64,000 nucleotides of DNA. Source: Leptodactylus fallax. Taxonomy: Eukaryota > Chordata > Amphibia > Anura > Leptodactylidae. Shown piece by piece: positions 10,909 through 21,110 of the stretch. The stretch is from the NCBI GenBank assembly GCA_947044405.1, contig CAMRHE010000017.1, positions 11,185,001-11,249,000 on the forward strand, written 5' to 3'. Both the position numbers and the translations under genes were made by a program. Under the pieces are notes generated by a model. The model ran no database searches and had not been told where the DNA came from. It saw nothing but the letters and a program-made list of their open reading frames with translations. How positions within the stretch are numbered: the stretch's first letter is position 1; every line of letters starts with the position of its first letter.

Positions 10909-12499
10909 GACATAGAACTATATAATACACACTGTAGCTGCTGATATCTTTACAGTCTTACAGCACACAACTGCCCCATAAAGGTAAACGAGTTGCTAGA
11001 AAAAGTCTCTATTAAGTCCATAAAGATCGATCACCATTGGCTGCGTCCTGTGTCCAGTAATGCAGCAAATGAATGGGCCTGGCCTGCAATACCAAACACA
11101 GCCTATGGACAAGGAGGGAGCTATTTATGAAAACAAAACAAAAACAATCTTTTTTACCCTTTATGTGCATGCTGTGGTTCTTCATAGACATAAAACAAGG
11201 AAATTTCCTTAGAGCCAGCGATAAAAGTCGCCTTACTACAGGACTACGTCTGTATGATAATGACAGACATTGTGGGGATATGCAAAACCTCGTAGAACCA
11301 ACAAAGAGGATCCTTACACCTCCTACACTGTTTACACTGCACAGCACACGCCATACGGAGGAAACACAGACGACAACTGTTTATAAGAAAGCAATACTAT
11401 ATAAATATTTACTGCAAAAACAACAAGAAAGTGACAAAAAAATATAACTACAATCTAAATAGGAAGACTGAAAAGAAATGCTGCAGTCCTGAGCACAAAC
11501 TGAAACCGTAAACATAGTTCTAACTCCCAGATTATGATGCTGGGTGCAGTAGTATACCCGGGTACTATTATAAAATAATATTAGGTCTGTACGGGCTCCA
11601 TTCACTGACAGCAAACCAGATCTTGAAAATACGAAGACATTGAAACAAAGACATGGCAAAAGATGCAAAGGTTTGAATAGGTCATTTCCGTGCTAAAAAA
11701 TTTGCAAATCAGGTCATACATTCAGGGGCCATACAGCGATGTGCACAGGCACAAGTAACTTACCACCAGTGTCATGGTGTTTGCTTTCCTTAAAATTGGA
11801 TGGATTGCTATAGACAATGTATCTGACTCATGGGGATGCGGGCCCTTCTGGCCAGGGGCCCCTCAGCTACTACCCTAAAGTCTGATTAGTAGGTCTGCCC
11901 AATACATATACTCACAGAATAAAGTCACTGTCTACATGTCTATATTCTAATGCTAGCTTAGCCGTCAATTCTACTTTTTAAGGCATTGTTGATTGTGATT
12001 TTTTTTTTCCCTCCATGAATGGCTCGTTGCGTTTCACCAGGAGACGGATATCATTCATTTCAGCCATCTGCTCAGAATAAATTGTGTGTACTTAATGATC
12101 TGGCCGTAGCCAAATGTATATTACTGAGCAAATGAAATGCTGAGAATACAGAGACAGTACACTTATTCTGCCTCTAGAGGGTGCCACTTACTTATCTTTC
12201 AATAATAACCAGGAAGCGTAACTAGAAGGTTTGTACTGTATACAGAGCTAACAATATCTTCTTCGTTTATTCATATACTTCGTTTATTTTATTCATATAC
12301 TTCTATATATGACAAAAGTGATCCCAATAGAAAATGAATTAGATGATTATTATTATTATTATTATTAAATACATACATGCACTTCTGTGGTAAATAAGCT
12401 ATTTCCTGGATACCTAATTACAGTTGATCTGGGGGACTGGAACCCTTGTTGCTCGACATCTCAATATCAGCAAGATCAGATAGTTACAAAGACATCTGC
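10909..12499. other. No gene seen
   Basis: The frame at 11073-11447 (+) overlaps another open frame on the opposite strand and has no recognisable domain. A (TTA)n microsatellite is at 12346-12367. A CTCF-like sequence, CCTCTAGAGGGTGCC, is at 12171-12185. The stretch 12010-12180 looks unique. Confidence 0.45.
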
Positions 12500-12745
12500 T
12501 TAAAGGGATCATCTAGTCTAGAAAACCCATTTTAAAATACCTTATTAGGAAACTCACAAGTAGGTCTCCTGCTCAGGATCCTCATCGTGTGACGAGAATA
12601 GAGAACGGTTACAGAGTGTCTCTCACTCTGGAGGACTGGACCTGTCCAGCATTACACTTACAACCCACTGATTTGAATGGTCACGGTGTAATGCTTCATT
12701 TCACCTGTGGTGTCACTGCAGGGAAATTGAACACTTGCTGATGTC
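12500..12745. mobile_element. T2-like MITE, partial
   Basis: It starts with TTAAAGGGATCATCTAG at TTAA 12500-12503 and contains the inverted module GTGTAATGCTTC/CAGCATTACACTT. The right TTAA end is not recognisable. Confidence 0.6.
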
Positions 12746-12821
12746 AGTAGTGTCAAAATTGTAGATATGATAATGAGACATACACGTATAGGTGTTACTG
12801 TACATGCCAATGCCGTATAGT

Positions 12822-13133
12822 TTAAAGGGGTTCTCCAGAGAGTTAACCACCACTTACTTCTTCTGGGGTGACGAAACCAAAAGTCCCTGAGCTGGTTTCA
12901 ATTCAGGTCATGTGATCAGAACCAGCAACAAGAACCCAAGTTATTCCACTTACTCTCCGATGTTCAGAATTATCCTTACTAACCAGCAGTGAACACTGGA
13001 GAGGGAGGAAGGAGGAAGAGCAATTTGGGGGCCAGGTGATCGGGGTCAGAATCAGCCCAGAGCCCTTTATTTTGTCTCATACAAAACCAGGGAGGAAGTA
13101 AGTGATGATAGATTCCCTAGAGAACCCCTTTAA
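12822..13133. mobile_element. T2-like MITE, complete
   Basis: Both ends are present. TTAA at 12822-12825 is followed by AGGGGTTCTCCAGAG. The right end CTAGAGAACCCCT is followed by TTAA at 13130-13133. Internal arms are imperfectly complementary (CACTTACTTC versus GGAAGTAAGTGATG). A run of 13 G follows immediately at the right end. Confidence 0.88.
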
Positions 13134-14376
13134 GGGGGGGGGGGGGGTGTCCTTTTCTTTCAGGAAAGCAGCATCAGAACATTCCCTAATGTTTTGAGCT
13201 TGTTCCAAGGGTGAATAGTCAGATACTTTTTTTTTTCCTTGCCTCCCTTTTTAAAAAAGTTGCAAGCTACAAATGCATTGTAGAATGTTACTCCACATGA
13301 ACCACGTCCACTTCCCCCTCCAAAAAGCTGGACCAGCCTTGTGTAAAGGCTACTATGTATACAGCGTAAAGCATTAAAAAAGGAGAATAAATATAGTAAA
13401 AAAAAAAAAATAACATTTTTAAATTTCCTTTATGTAAAGGTTCCTGCTATAAATAAAATGTCAGTGTAACTGTTTATGTATGAAATCAAGCAAGATGGCA
13501 GTCTCCAAAATTATACAAAAAAATACACAATTTTTATATACTTTTTTTTAAAGAATATTTTGGATACATTTTTAACATTTTAAAAAAAAAAAAAAAAAAA
13601 AAAATTCCAAAGGTGATATTTTCCCTTTAAGCTTAAAATCCTGTACTTGTTCCTAGCTCATTCAGCGATATTACACATTCCGTAGACATGGTCAGCCCCA
13701 TTCGTAGGCCTTTACTGAAGGCTTGAGATAGACAAAGGGCATCAATGTGGCGGTAAAACAAAGAACGCTTCTGCCATACGTCTACTAGAAGGAGAGAGCA
13801 GAAGCTTTTACATGGGCTCGGAGGATTATGTATAAAAAGCAGCAATTAAGGGGTCAAAGTGGGGAAATTGAGAATTTAGCCTGACTTGTTAATCTTTGTT
13901 GTCACCAAATTTCAACACCAAGAGCAATTTGGGACGGAGAAGACAAGAAGGCCCATTGTCTGTTAGAAAAGAGATCTGCTTGGAAAATATTGGCTGACTG
14001 CTTCATAAGATACGGACCCTGTAGGATGTGTAACGGATATGGCAGTATTAGGTGGGCTCTTGGCCCAGGACTGAATCTTATCACCTATTCACAGGTAATA
14101 AATTTCTGGTTGGTCAGAGGTCTGATCACTGCAACCCCCACCGATCATGAGAAATAGGATTAACCCCTGATGGAATGGTGCGGTTATCTATCAATAGAGC
14201 TGACACTCTATTCAGCCCTGCGGGCCAAGTAGTGTATTCTACCCTCACCGATCAGACACTTATCTCAACTATGCCATGGAAGAAAAACCTTCAAGGGATT
14301 ATTTGTTTGATAATGAATATTAATGGGCACTATGTGGCAGTATTATATGGACTGTATATGTCAGTATAATGTGGGC
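13134..14376. other. No gene seen
   Basis: Contains poly-G (13135-13147) and several A/T runs (13399, 13582-13604). A T2-like patch lies around 14080-14240 (CACCTATTCACAGG, ACCCCCACCGATCATG). Short frames here have no domain. Confidence 0.45.
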
Positions 14377-15238
14377 TTAAAAGAGTTGTCTAAGACTTCA
14401 TATTGATGGTTTGCCTTAGGACAGATCACCAATAGAGATGAGCGAAATATTCAAAAATTCAATTTCGGCAACTTCGCCGATTTTCGCGATATGATTCTAT
14501 TCGATCCGAATTAATTTGTGGTGAAAAAACAGCTATTTCCTGTCTGCAGAGAGCCGGGGTGGGCAGCCAAATGGTGGAAGCCCTTGGATACCACGGTCAT
14601 GTCTCTCTCTCTCTCTCCAGCACGGACAACTTTGATTCATGTGGAAGGATCTGCTAACAAGCAAAGACGTCTACCCAATCACATCACTAGAGATTATCTT
14701 GTGACCGTCTGATGTCACAAAGGTCCTTACTAAATATTCGTTACCGCGAAGCATCAGGAAATCCGGATTCCATGTGAATCGAATATTTCCTGAAATTCAG
14801 ATCCAATTCCACTTCTGCAGCTTCGATTCGCTCATCGCCAATCACCATTACAAGATCCATGGGGATCTGATCCTGTACACTGTGTAGCGGCTGAATAGCT
14901 TGCAACTACCATCCAAGTAACTTGTGTGTTATGGCCACTACACAGTATCTGTAGCAGTCCGCTGCCACCACCATACATTGTGCTCCGAACAGTTGATCGG
15001 TGTGGGTCCAACACCTGGAACTCCCACCAATCTAATATTGGGGACAAGCCAGGAATTAAGGATGTCATGTCACCGGGATTATGATATGGATTGCTGCAGA
15101 CTCTTCACTACTTAACAAGCGCAGAGCCATACATTGCATGGTGGCTGTGCTTGGTACTGCAGCTCGGCCCCATTCAGTTGAATAGGACTGAGCTGAAGCA
15201 TGGCCATGTGACCAATAGACATGCATTGCGGTAAACTA
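14377..15238. mobile_element. T2-like MITE fragments, interrupted by another element
   Basis: TTAA at 14377-14380 begins a T2-like left arm (AGAGTTGTCTAAG, TTAGGACAGATCACC). The arm stops at 14435 and resumes at 14837 after an insertion. From 15045 a second T2-like body is visible, with the GCCATACATTGCATGG and CCCATTCAGTTGAATAGG modules also found at 44715-44933. Two adjacent copies are therefore likely. Confidence 0.6.
14436..14836. mobile_element. MITE with GATGAGCGAA ends nested in a T2-like MITE
   Basis: The left end GATGAGCGAA and the right end TTCGCTCATC are perfect 10-bp inverted repeats. The flanking host sequence carries CCAAT on both sides (14429-14433 and 14838-14842), a possible remnant of a target duplication. 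It contains a short CT repeat near 14602 and no coding capacity. The superfamily is uncertain. Confidence 0.7.
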
Positions 15239-15239
15239 T

Positions 15240-15652
15240 TATACTGTGGGGTCTCTTCAGTATAGAATATAGAGTATAGAAGGTGGAGGACTAGGCAAGG
15301 AGAAAAAAAGGAAACCCAAAACTTTACTCATTTTCCCCTACCTTTTTGGGACTCCTCGCGGTGTCTGGCACTCTCCCAGTGACGTCATGCGCCCGGGGGT
15401 CACTGCAGAGGCCTGTGATATTGGGCCTCAGCAGACATGGGCAGCCTGAACGTCAGGATGCTTGGCATGTCCATGTCACTGCTGTGGCCCAATCACAGGA
15501 CTCTGCGGTGAAACCAGGTGTATGATGTCATCAAGGAGTACAAGAGAGAGCACCAGACGCCGCGAGGAGGCCCAAAAGAAGGGGAGTATAAATTTTTTTT
15601 TGTTTTGTTTTGTTTTTTCACACCTCCCCTGGGCCTCCAATTATTAGAGTAT
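15240..15652. mobile_element. Inverted-repeat MITE ending in TATACT/AGTATA-type termini
   Basis: The left end TATACTGTGGGGTCTC and the right part CCCTGGGCCTCCAATTATTA then GAGTATAA correspond to the ends of the element at 18555-18905. The central arms are complementary around CCTGTGATATTGGGCCTC and GTGGCCCAATCACAGG. Internal T and (GTTTT)n runs are present at 15592-15617. Frames crossing it on both strands are spurious. Confidence 0.6.
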
Positions 15653-15948
15653 AATTTCATTTCCAGTTCTATCCAAATGAATCTGGGACCCATGCCACCC
15701 CTAACCGAAACTAATCTTAGGGGGCTTCACCCATCTCTAGCAAGTACTGAAGAGGCTGCACCACTCACCCGAGCACTGCAGCATCTTCAAACATCTGATA
15801 GCCTGGGGGGTCCGCCTATCAGACCCCAATCCATCTTTAATCGATAACCAGAGGCGCAGCTAGCAGGGGGGCAGAGGGGGCGGCCGCCCCGGGCCCACTG
15901 ACTTTTTGGGGCCCACCCCGGGGCCGCCATTAATACATCCTTTATTTC

Positions 15949-16048
15949 TAACTAGATCGGTGTCTGCAGACACCGATCTAGTTACAATGCTTCCTGGTGC
16001 TAAACTGTCTTGTAAACCGCAAGCCACTTCAGGCCTGCGGTTTACAAG
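15949..16048. repeat. Perfect 36-bp palindrome and adjacent hairpin
   Basis: 15949-15984 is a perfect palindrome centred on CTGCAG (half site TAACTAGATCGGTGTCTG). 16009-16048 is a second hairpin with stems CTTGTAAACCGCA and TGCGGTTTACAAG. Both lie near the left end of the outer hAT-like element. Subterminal structures of this kind can serve in transposase recognition, but here that is inference. Confidence 0.9.
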
Positions 16049-16222
16049 ACCCCGAGACCACAGACCGATGTCTTCTTCTAAGCACAGGCGGTGCGATGAC
16101 GTCACAACATCGCGCCGCCCGCGCTCAGAAACAAACGTCATGCGCGTGGACAGGGAGGAAGCGCCAGCGGCTCCATTCATCAGCATCGCAGGTGAGTATG
16201 ATTTTTTTGTGTGGGTATATTA

Positions 16223-16380
16223 ATAGAATAAGGGGTGGTTAGGAGGGGGAAATCAACTATAAGGGGATCATTAGGGGGCAGACGAGGGGGGCAAGGGTTT
16301 AGGGGGTTAGAACAAGGGGGGGGTAAGGGGCCGGGGGCCTTTTTGGGGCTACTAAGGGGGTGGTCTTGTATAAGGGGTCA
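16223..16380 (+). repeat. G-tract cluster
   Basis: About a dozen runs of three or more G (several of five to eight) occur on the plus strand with short spacers. This is a candidate G-quadruplex region within the outer hAT-like element. Confidence 0.8.
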
Positions 16381-16469
16381 TTAGAGGTGCAGTATTTATG
16401 TCAGGGTGAATTGGGCATAATATGAGGGTCAATTAATTTCATTAAAGTTACACTTGCACCTTATTAAGA

Positions 16470-17045
16470 CTAAGGCCCCATGTACTGGGCTGCAGCAAAA
16501 AAAGCGCTGCAGGAAAAACCGCAGCGGTAACATTGTGTTTTTTCCTGCAGCACTTTTCACAGAAGGTCTGCAGAGGTTTCCTCTGTGGACTTTCTGCTTT
16601 CAATACACCTATATGGAAACCGCCAGAGTTTCTGTAGGTATAATTGACATGCTGCGATTTCCAAAACTGCAACGGTTTTGGAAATCGCATTGTGTCTGCT
16701 GCAAATATTTTTCCGCAGTGTGTGGATGGGATTTGCTAGAATGTTGCGGTTTTTTTCAGTGGGTTTTCGCCACATGGGGCCCTCATCCCTACTTTGCAGT
16801 ATAATATGCACAGCGGATAATCTGCGATTTCCAAAACAGTCGGTGTTTTGGAAATCGCAGCATGTCAATTATACCTACGGAAATGCTGGCGGTTTCCCTA
16901 TAGATATAATTGAAGCAGAAAGTCTGCAGAGGAAACCTCTGCGAACTTTCTGTGCAAAGTGCTGCTGGAAGAATCGCGATGCGTCGCCGGCACGGTTTTT
17001 CCCGCAGCTCTTTTTTTGCTGCGGTACGCCACATGGGGCCTTAGC
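16470..17045. mobile_element. Palindromic MITE with AAGGCCCCATGT ends
   Basis: The left end TAAGGCCCCATGTACTGG and the right end CCACATGGGGCCTTAG are inverted repeats. The inner arms are complementary around TCTGCAGAGG and CCTCTGCAGA. Two internal 35-bp hairpins (16654-16688 and 16824-16858) have stems GCGATTTCCAAAAC and GTTTTGGAAATCGC. A relative is at 54797-55140. The many overlapping frames on both strands reflect the palindromic structure, not genes. Confidence 0.8.
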
Positions 17046-17443
17046 CTTAAGGAGTTTTCCAGCTCATTTTTATTGATGATCTATCCTCAGAATAAAACAT
17101 CAATAAGAGATAAGTGACTCCCCACTGATCAGCTGTATGAAGGGGCTATGGCGCCTGTTTATATCACACGCTGTCTGTTTATAGTGACCGTGTGATGTCA
17201 TTCCAGTCTTGTCACACAGACGTGTATAGGACGAGGCTGTAGTTACATGACATGGCCGCTATGAGATGAATGACACTGTGTAAACAGAGAAGGAGTCACG
17301 GCGCTTACACAGGTACCACGGTTCATTCAAACAGTTGTTCCTTGGGGGTCCCGGGTATTGGAACCACAAAAATTTTTTTTTCCCTTTTTTTTTCCTTTTT
17401 AATTAGGAAACACCTGGGGCATTATTAATAAGGGGCAAATTAT

Positions 17444-17945
17444 TTAAAGAGGACCTTTCACGTCCTCATGTATATGCTGTTTTACATACTGCTAGAAAGC
17501 CGACAGTGCGCTGAATTCAACACACTGCTGGCTTTCCCGTTATATGCCCCGGGGCTGGAGATATTGGGGGTCTAAATTTCACCGTTCACTGTCAGAAGGG
17601 CGTTCCTGACAGTCTAGCTGCGCTGTGAGGAACGCCCTCCCTGACTGTGCTCGTCCATAGACTTGTACTAGGGGGGGCGCTCCTCACAGCTCAGCGTCAT
17701 CACTGGGCTGAGTACACCCCAGTACAATTCTATGGACGGGTACTGTAAGGGAGGGCGTTCCTCACAGCGCAACTAGACAGTCAGGAACGCCCTTCTGACA
17801 GTGAACGGTGAAATTTAGACCCCCGATATCTCCAGCCCCGGGGCATATAACGGGAAAGCCAGCAGTGTGTTGAATTCAGCGCACTGTTAGCTTTCTAGCG
17901 GTATGTAAAACCGCATATACATGAGGACGTGAAAGGTCCCCTTAA
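17444..17945. mobile_element. T2-like foldback element with about 195-bp arms
   Basis: TTAA sites flank it at 17444-17447 and 17942-17945. The left arm begins AGAGGACCTTTCACGTCC and the right arm ends GGACGTGAAAGGTCCCC. By eye the arms pair for about 195 bp with few mismatches, around a loop of roughly 110 bp. A transcript would form a long hairpin. It shares the GAGGACCTTTCAC terminus with the element at 42400-42842. There is no coding capacity. Confidence 0.92.
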
Positions 17946-18365
17946 AGGGGTGCAAAGGGAAGTTATTAGTTTAAAGATGCACTTGGGGGTATTATTCATT
18001 ATGGGGGGGTATATTATATATTTTATAATTGGGGTAGCAGCAGGGTGGGGGCTTTGTGCAGGTGAGGACAATGTGGGTCAGGTGCCTGGAAAAGTGAGGA
18101 GCCAAAGATGTCTGTGTTGCAAACTTTACAGAGACTGGAAGAAGTGGTCATGGCTGTCCAGATGAAAGAGATGCGGAATGTGAACGATTAGTCAGAGACG
18201 TCACCTGTAAGTCACTAAATGCTACTGCCCAGGGTCGGACTGGCCCACCGGGGAACCGGTGAATCCACCGCTGGGCCCCGACCCCCGACTATTAGTCCTC
18301 ATGTCATGGGGGCCCGATCGGGATCCTGACCATTCCGATCGGGCCCCTGACCAGAGGCGTAATGA

Positions 18366-18545
18366 TCGCGGTCGCAGGGGGTGCGACCGCGACCGGGCTC
18401 AGCGGGGTATGGGACCCGTGGCCAGCTGGAGATGGCCGGGGCCCCGGACCACTATGATAGCGGTCGGGGAAAGCCTGGTTCCCCGACCGCTATACATACT
18501 GTTATTGGAAAGGGGCCCTGGCATATTGCAGGCCCCTTTCCAATA
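18366..18545. repeat. Row of three GC-rich hairpins
   Basis: Stems CGCGGTCGCA/TGCGACCGCG (about 18367-18391), ATAGCGGTCGGGGA/TCCCCGACCGCTAT (18457-18493, with slight offset) and TATTGGAAAGGGGCC/GGCCCCTTTCCAATA (18503-18545) follow one another near the left end of the inner hAT-like element. Confidence 0.85.
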
Positions 18546-18554
18546 GATGGCAGG

Positions 18555-18905
18555 GCACCCAGGGGAGGTGACTGAAAATAATAAATACATATTTTCACCT
18601 CTCCTGGGCACAGCGTTCTCTCCGGCGCTCTTCTGTCATGTGACTGAGGCCTGTAATTAGGCCCTAGCGGTCACATGTGGCGCGGCCGCGTAATGACGTC
18701 AGTGCGCCCCCACGTGACCGCTGAGGCCCAATCACAGGCCTCGGCAGCGACGTCGGAAAAGGTCCTGAAGACGGCAGGATGGAGCGAGGATGCCAAGGAA
18801 AGGTAAAGCAAGGTGAGTATAAATGTTTGTTATTTTTAATCACTTCCCCTGGGCCTCCGATTATTATACTCTGAGGTCTGAGGAGACCCCAAAGTATAAT
18901 AATAG
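18555..18905. mobile_element. MITE related to 15240-15652
   Basis: The right part contains CCCTGGGCCTCCGATTATTA then TACTCTGAGG and GTATAATAATAG, close to the 15240-15652 element. Internal arms pair around CCTGTAATTAGGCC and GGCCCAATCACAGG. Its boundaries are approximate. Confidence 0.5.
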
Positions 18906-18936
18906 CACCGAAGCAGAGGGGGGCTATTGGGGCTGG

Positions 18937-19493
18937 GGGGGGCACTGTGGAGCATATAATACTGGGTGGGGGCCACTGTGGAGCTTATAATACTGGATGG
19001 GGGCCACTGTGGAGCTTATAATACTGGGTGGGGGCCACTGTAGAGAGCATATAATACTGGGTGGGGGCCACTGTAGAGAGCATATAATACTGGGTGGGGG
19101 CCACTGTGGAGCTTATAATACTGGGTGGGGGCCACTGTGGAGCTTATAATACTGGGTGGGGGCCACTGTGGAGCTTATAATACTGGGTGGGGGCCACTGT
19201 GGAGCTTATAATACTGGGTGGGGGCCACTGTGGAGCTTATAATACTGGATGGGGGCCACTGTGGAGCTTATAATACTGGATGGGGGCCACTGTGGAGCTT
19301 ACAATACTGGGTGGGGGCCACTGTAGAGAGCATATAATACTGGGTGGGGGCCACTGTGGAGCTTATAATACTGGGTGGGGGCCACTGTGGAGCTTATAAT
19401 ACTGGGTGGGGGCCACTGTGGAGCTTATAATACTGGGTGGGGGCCACTGTGGAGCATATAAAACTGGGTGGGGGCCACTGTGGAGCTTATACT
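18937..19493 (+). repeat. 31/33-bp minisatellite, about 18 copies
   Basis: The unit is GGGGCCACTGTGGAGCTTAT plus AATACTGGGTG (31 bp). A 33-bp variant has TAGAGAGCATAT in place of TGGAGCTTAT. The 33-bp variants occur as a pair near 19030-19095 and once near 19320, a pattern typical of unequal exchange. It lies between MITEs inside the inner hAT-like element. Every unit carries GGGTGGGGG, so the plus strand is rich in G-tracts. Confidence 0.95.
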
Positions 19494-19499
19494 CCATAC

Positions 19500-19926
19500 A
19501 GTGGCTCCTTCATTTTTTTTTAAATTACGCCGGGGCAGGTGAAAAAAACAAAACAAAACAAAAAAACCCCCAAACTTTCTCTCCTGTCCCCAGTGTCTCC
19601 CAGCGCGGTTCGGTCCTGCAGTTCTGTTGTTTTCTTCCAGCTGACGTTCCCTCTGCACGTGACTACCTGTGACGTCACATGACCCCTGAGGCCAATCAGC
19701 GGTCTAAGGGAAGGACCTGGGACGTCACAGCCAGTGAGGACTTCCGGCAAAAAGAAGACAGCGGAGCTGCAGGACTGGACCGTGCTGGGAGGACACCGGA
19801 GACAGGTGAATATGTTTAGTGTGGTTTTTTTTTTTTTAGGGGGGGGGGGGGGAGTAGGGGGGAATTCACCTCCCCCCGAACTAATTATTAAAAAAGAAAA
19901 AAAATTATACTGGACAACCTCTTTAA
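19500..19926. mobile_element. T2-like MITE, left end replaced by the minisatellite
   Basis: The right end GGACAACCTC is followed by TTAA at 19923-19926. Arms pair around CCGGGGCAGGTGAAAAAA and AATTCACCTCCCCCC, and around the CTGCAGTTCTG/GAGCTGCAGG segments. Close relatives are at 20552-20914 and 60395-60820. The left TTAA is missing. Confidence 0.75.
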
Positions 19927-19960
19927 AGTGTGGCGCATTAGGTGGGCCCTGGGGGGTATA

Positions 19961-20379
19961 TTAAAGGGGTTGTCCAGGCATAATTTGTTATGGTTTATCC
20001 TCAGGATAGGCCATAGATACCTGATCTGTAGAGGGCTGACCCCGGACCGATCAGCTGTACGGAGCCACTTCTGATGCCCGTCCTGTAAACAATACAGGGC
20101 CAGAAGCAGAAAGCTCTGTCCACTGTATAGGGGCCGGGCACCTTCACTGTATTTCAGCACTTATTGAAGTCAGTGGGAGCTGAGCTGCAGTGAAGGCGCC
20201 GGGCTGCTATACAGCGGATGGAGCTTTCTGCTTCCGGCCCTGTGTTGTGTACAGAACGGGCTCCGGAAGTGGCTCTGAACAGCTGATGTGGCCGTGTGTC
20301 AGCCCCCTACCGATCAGGTATTTATGGCCTATCCTGAGCATAGGCCATAAAAAAGATTAACCCTGGACAACCCCTTTAA
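19961..20379. mobile_element. T2-like MITE, complete
   Basis: TTAA 19961-19964 plus AGGGGTTGTCCAGG at the left and CCTGGACAACCCCT plus TTAA 20376-20379 at the right form clear inverted ends. The arms continue through TTTATCCTCAGGATAGGCC/GGCCTATCCTGAGCATAGG and GGGCCAGAAGCAGAAAGCTC/GAGCTTTCTGCTTCCGGCC. This is a well-preserved copy. Confidence 0.93.
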
Positions 20380-20480
20380 TATGCCCCACACAGTTTAATG
20401 TCCCCCCACAGGATGTCAGCCCCCATCACTGCTCCCACACAATATAATGACCCCATCACTGTTCCCTATACAGTATGGGG
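20380..20480. repeat. ATAATG/CCCC minisatellite fragment
   Basis: Phrases such as TGCCCCACACAGTTTAATG and CACACAATATAATGACCCC match the repeat family at 3003-3240 and, inverted, at 41165-41400. Confidence 0.7.
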
Positions 20481-20551
20481 GACCAGTGAAGAGGCCACTA
20501 TGTGGGGGGACCAGTGAAGTGACCATAGAAATATTTGGCCCAGACAACCCC

Positions 20552-20914
20552 TTAAAATAGGTTGTCCATAAACTGGAGCAACCACTGTGTCGGTCGCCAG
20601 GGAGGTGTAAAAATAAGAAAATTTTAAAAATAAAGCATACTCACCTGTCCCCAGCACCCCGATGTCCCCTGTCTGTGTCTGTTCGGTCTCATGGCGGCGC
20701 CTCATTTCTGGAAATCCTGTACCTAATTGGTCTTAGCAATCACATGAGGTGCAGGACTCCCAGCAAGGAGTCGCCGGCATGAGACTGTATGGACACTGAC
20801 AGCGGACAACGGAGCGCCGGGGACAGGTGAGTATGCTTTTTAATTTACTTATTTTTTACTTTACACCTCCTGCCAGCTACATTGGTTGCTCCAATGCCTG
20901 GACAACCTCTTTAA
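20552..20914. mobile_element. T2-like MITE, complete
   Basis: TTAA 20552-20555 plus AATAGGTTGTCC at the left; GGACAACCTC plus TTAA 20911-20914 at the right. Arms pair through GGAGCAACCA/TGGTTGCTCC and CACCTGTCCCCAGC/GCCGGGGACAGGTG. The left TTAA is immediately preceded by another right end (CAGACAACCCC), so two elements share that TTAA. Confidence 0.88.
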
Positions 20915-21110
20915 AGGATTTATCCATCTTTCTAATATTGATGGCCTGTCCTTAGGATAGGCCATCAATATTACATCTGCGATGATACAACAGCCAGGAC
21001 CTCTGCAGATCAGCTTTTCCAGGACAATGCGGCTACAGGTAAAGGTAACAATTCTTGGAGCCACGCTGTTCACTTGCCATACAAGGTGTAGCAGTAGGTT
21101 TAGGTAGTGC
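20911..21110. mobile_element. T2-like MITE fragment sharing a TTAA
   Basis: From TTAA 20911-20914 a new left arm starts (AGGATTTATCCATC, ATATTGATGGCCTGTCC). It fades after about 150-200 bp, before the hAT-like right end at about 21190. Confidence 0.65.

Noticed and set aside
15860..17076. Cluster of ORFs of 80-132 codons on both strands
   Set aside because: They lie in palindromic mobile elements, where inverted arms produce mirrored frames. No protein motif is seen.
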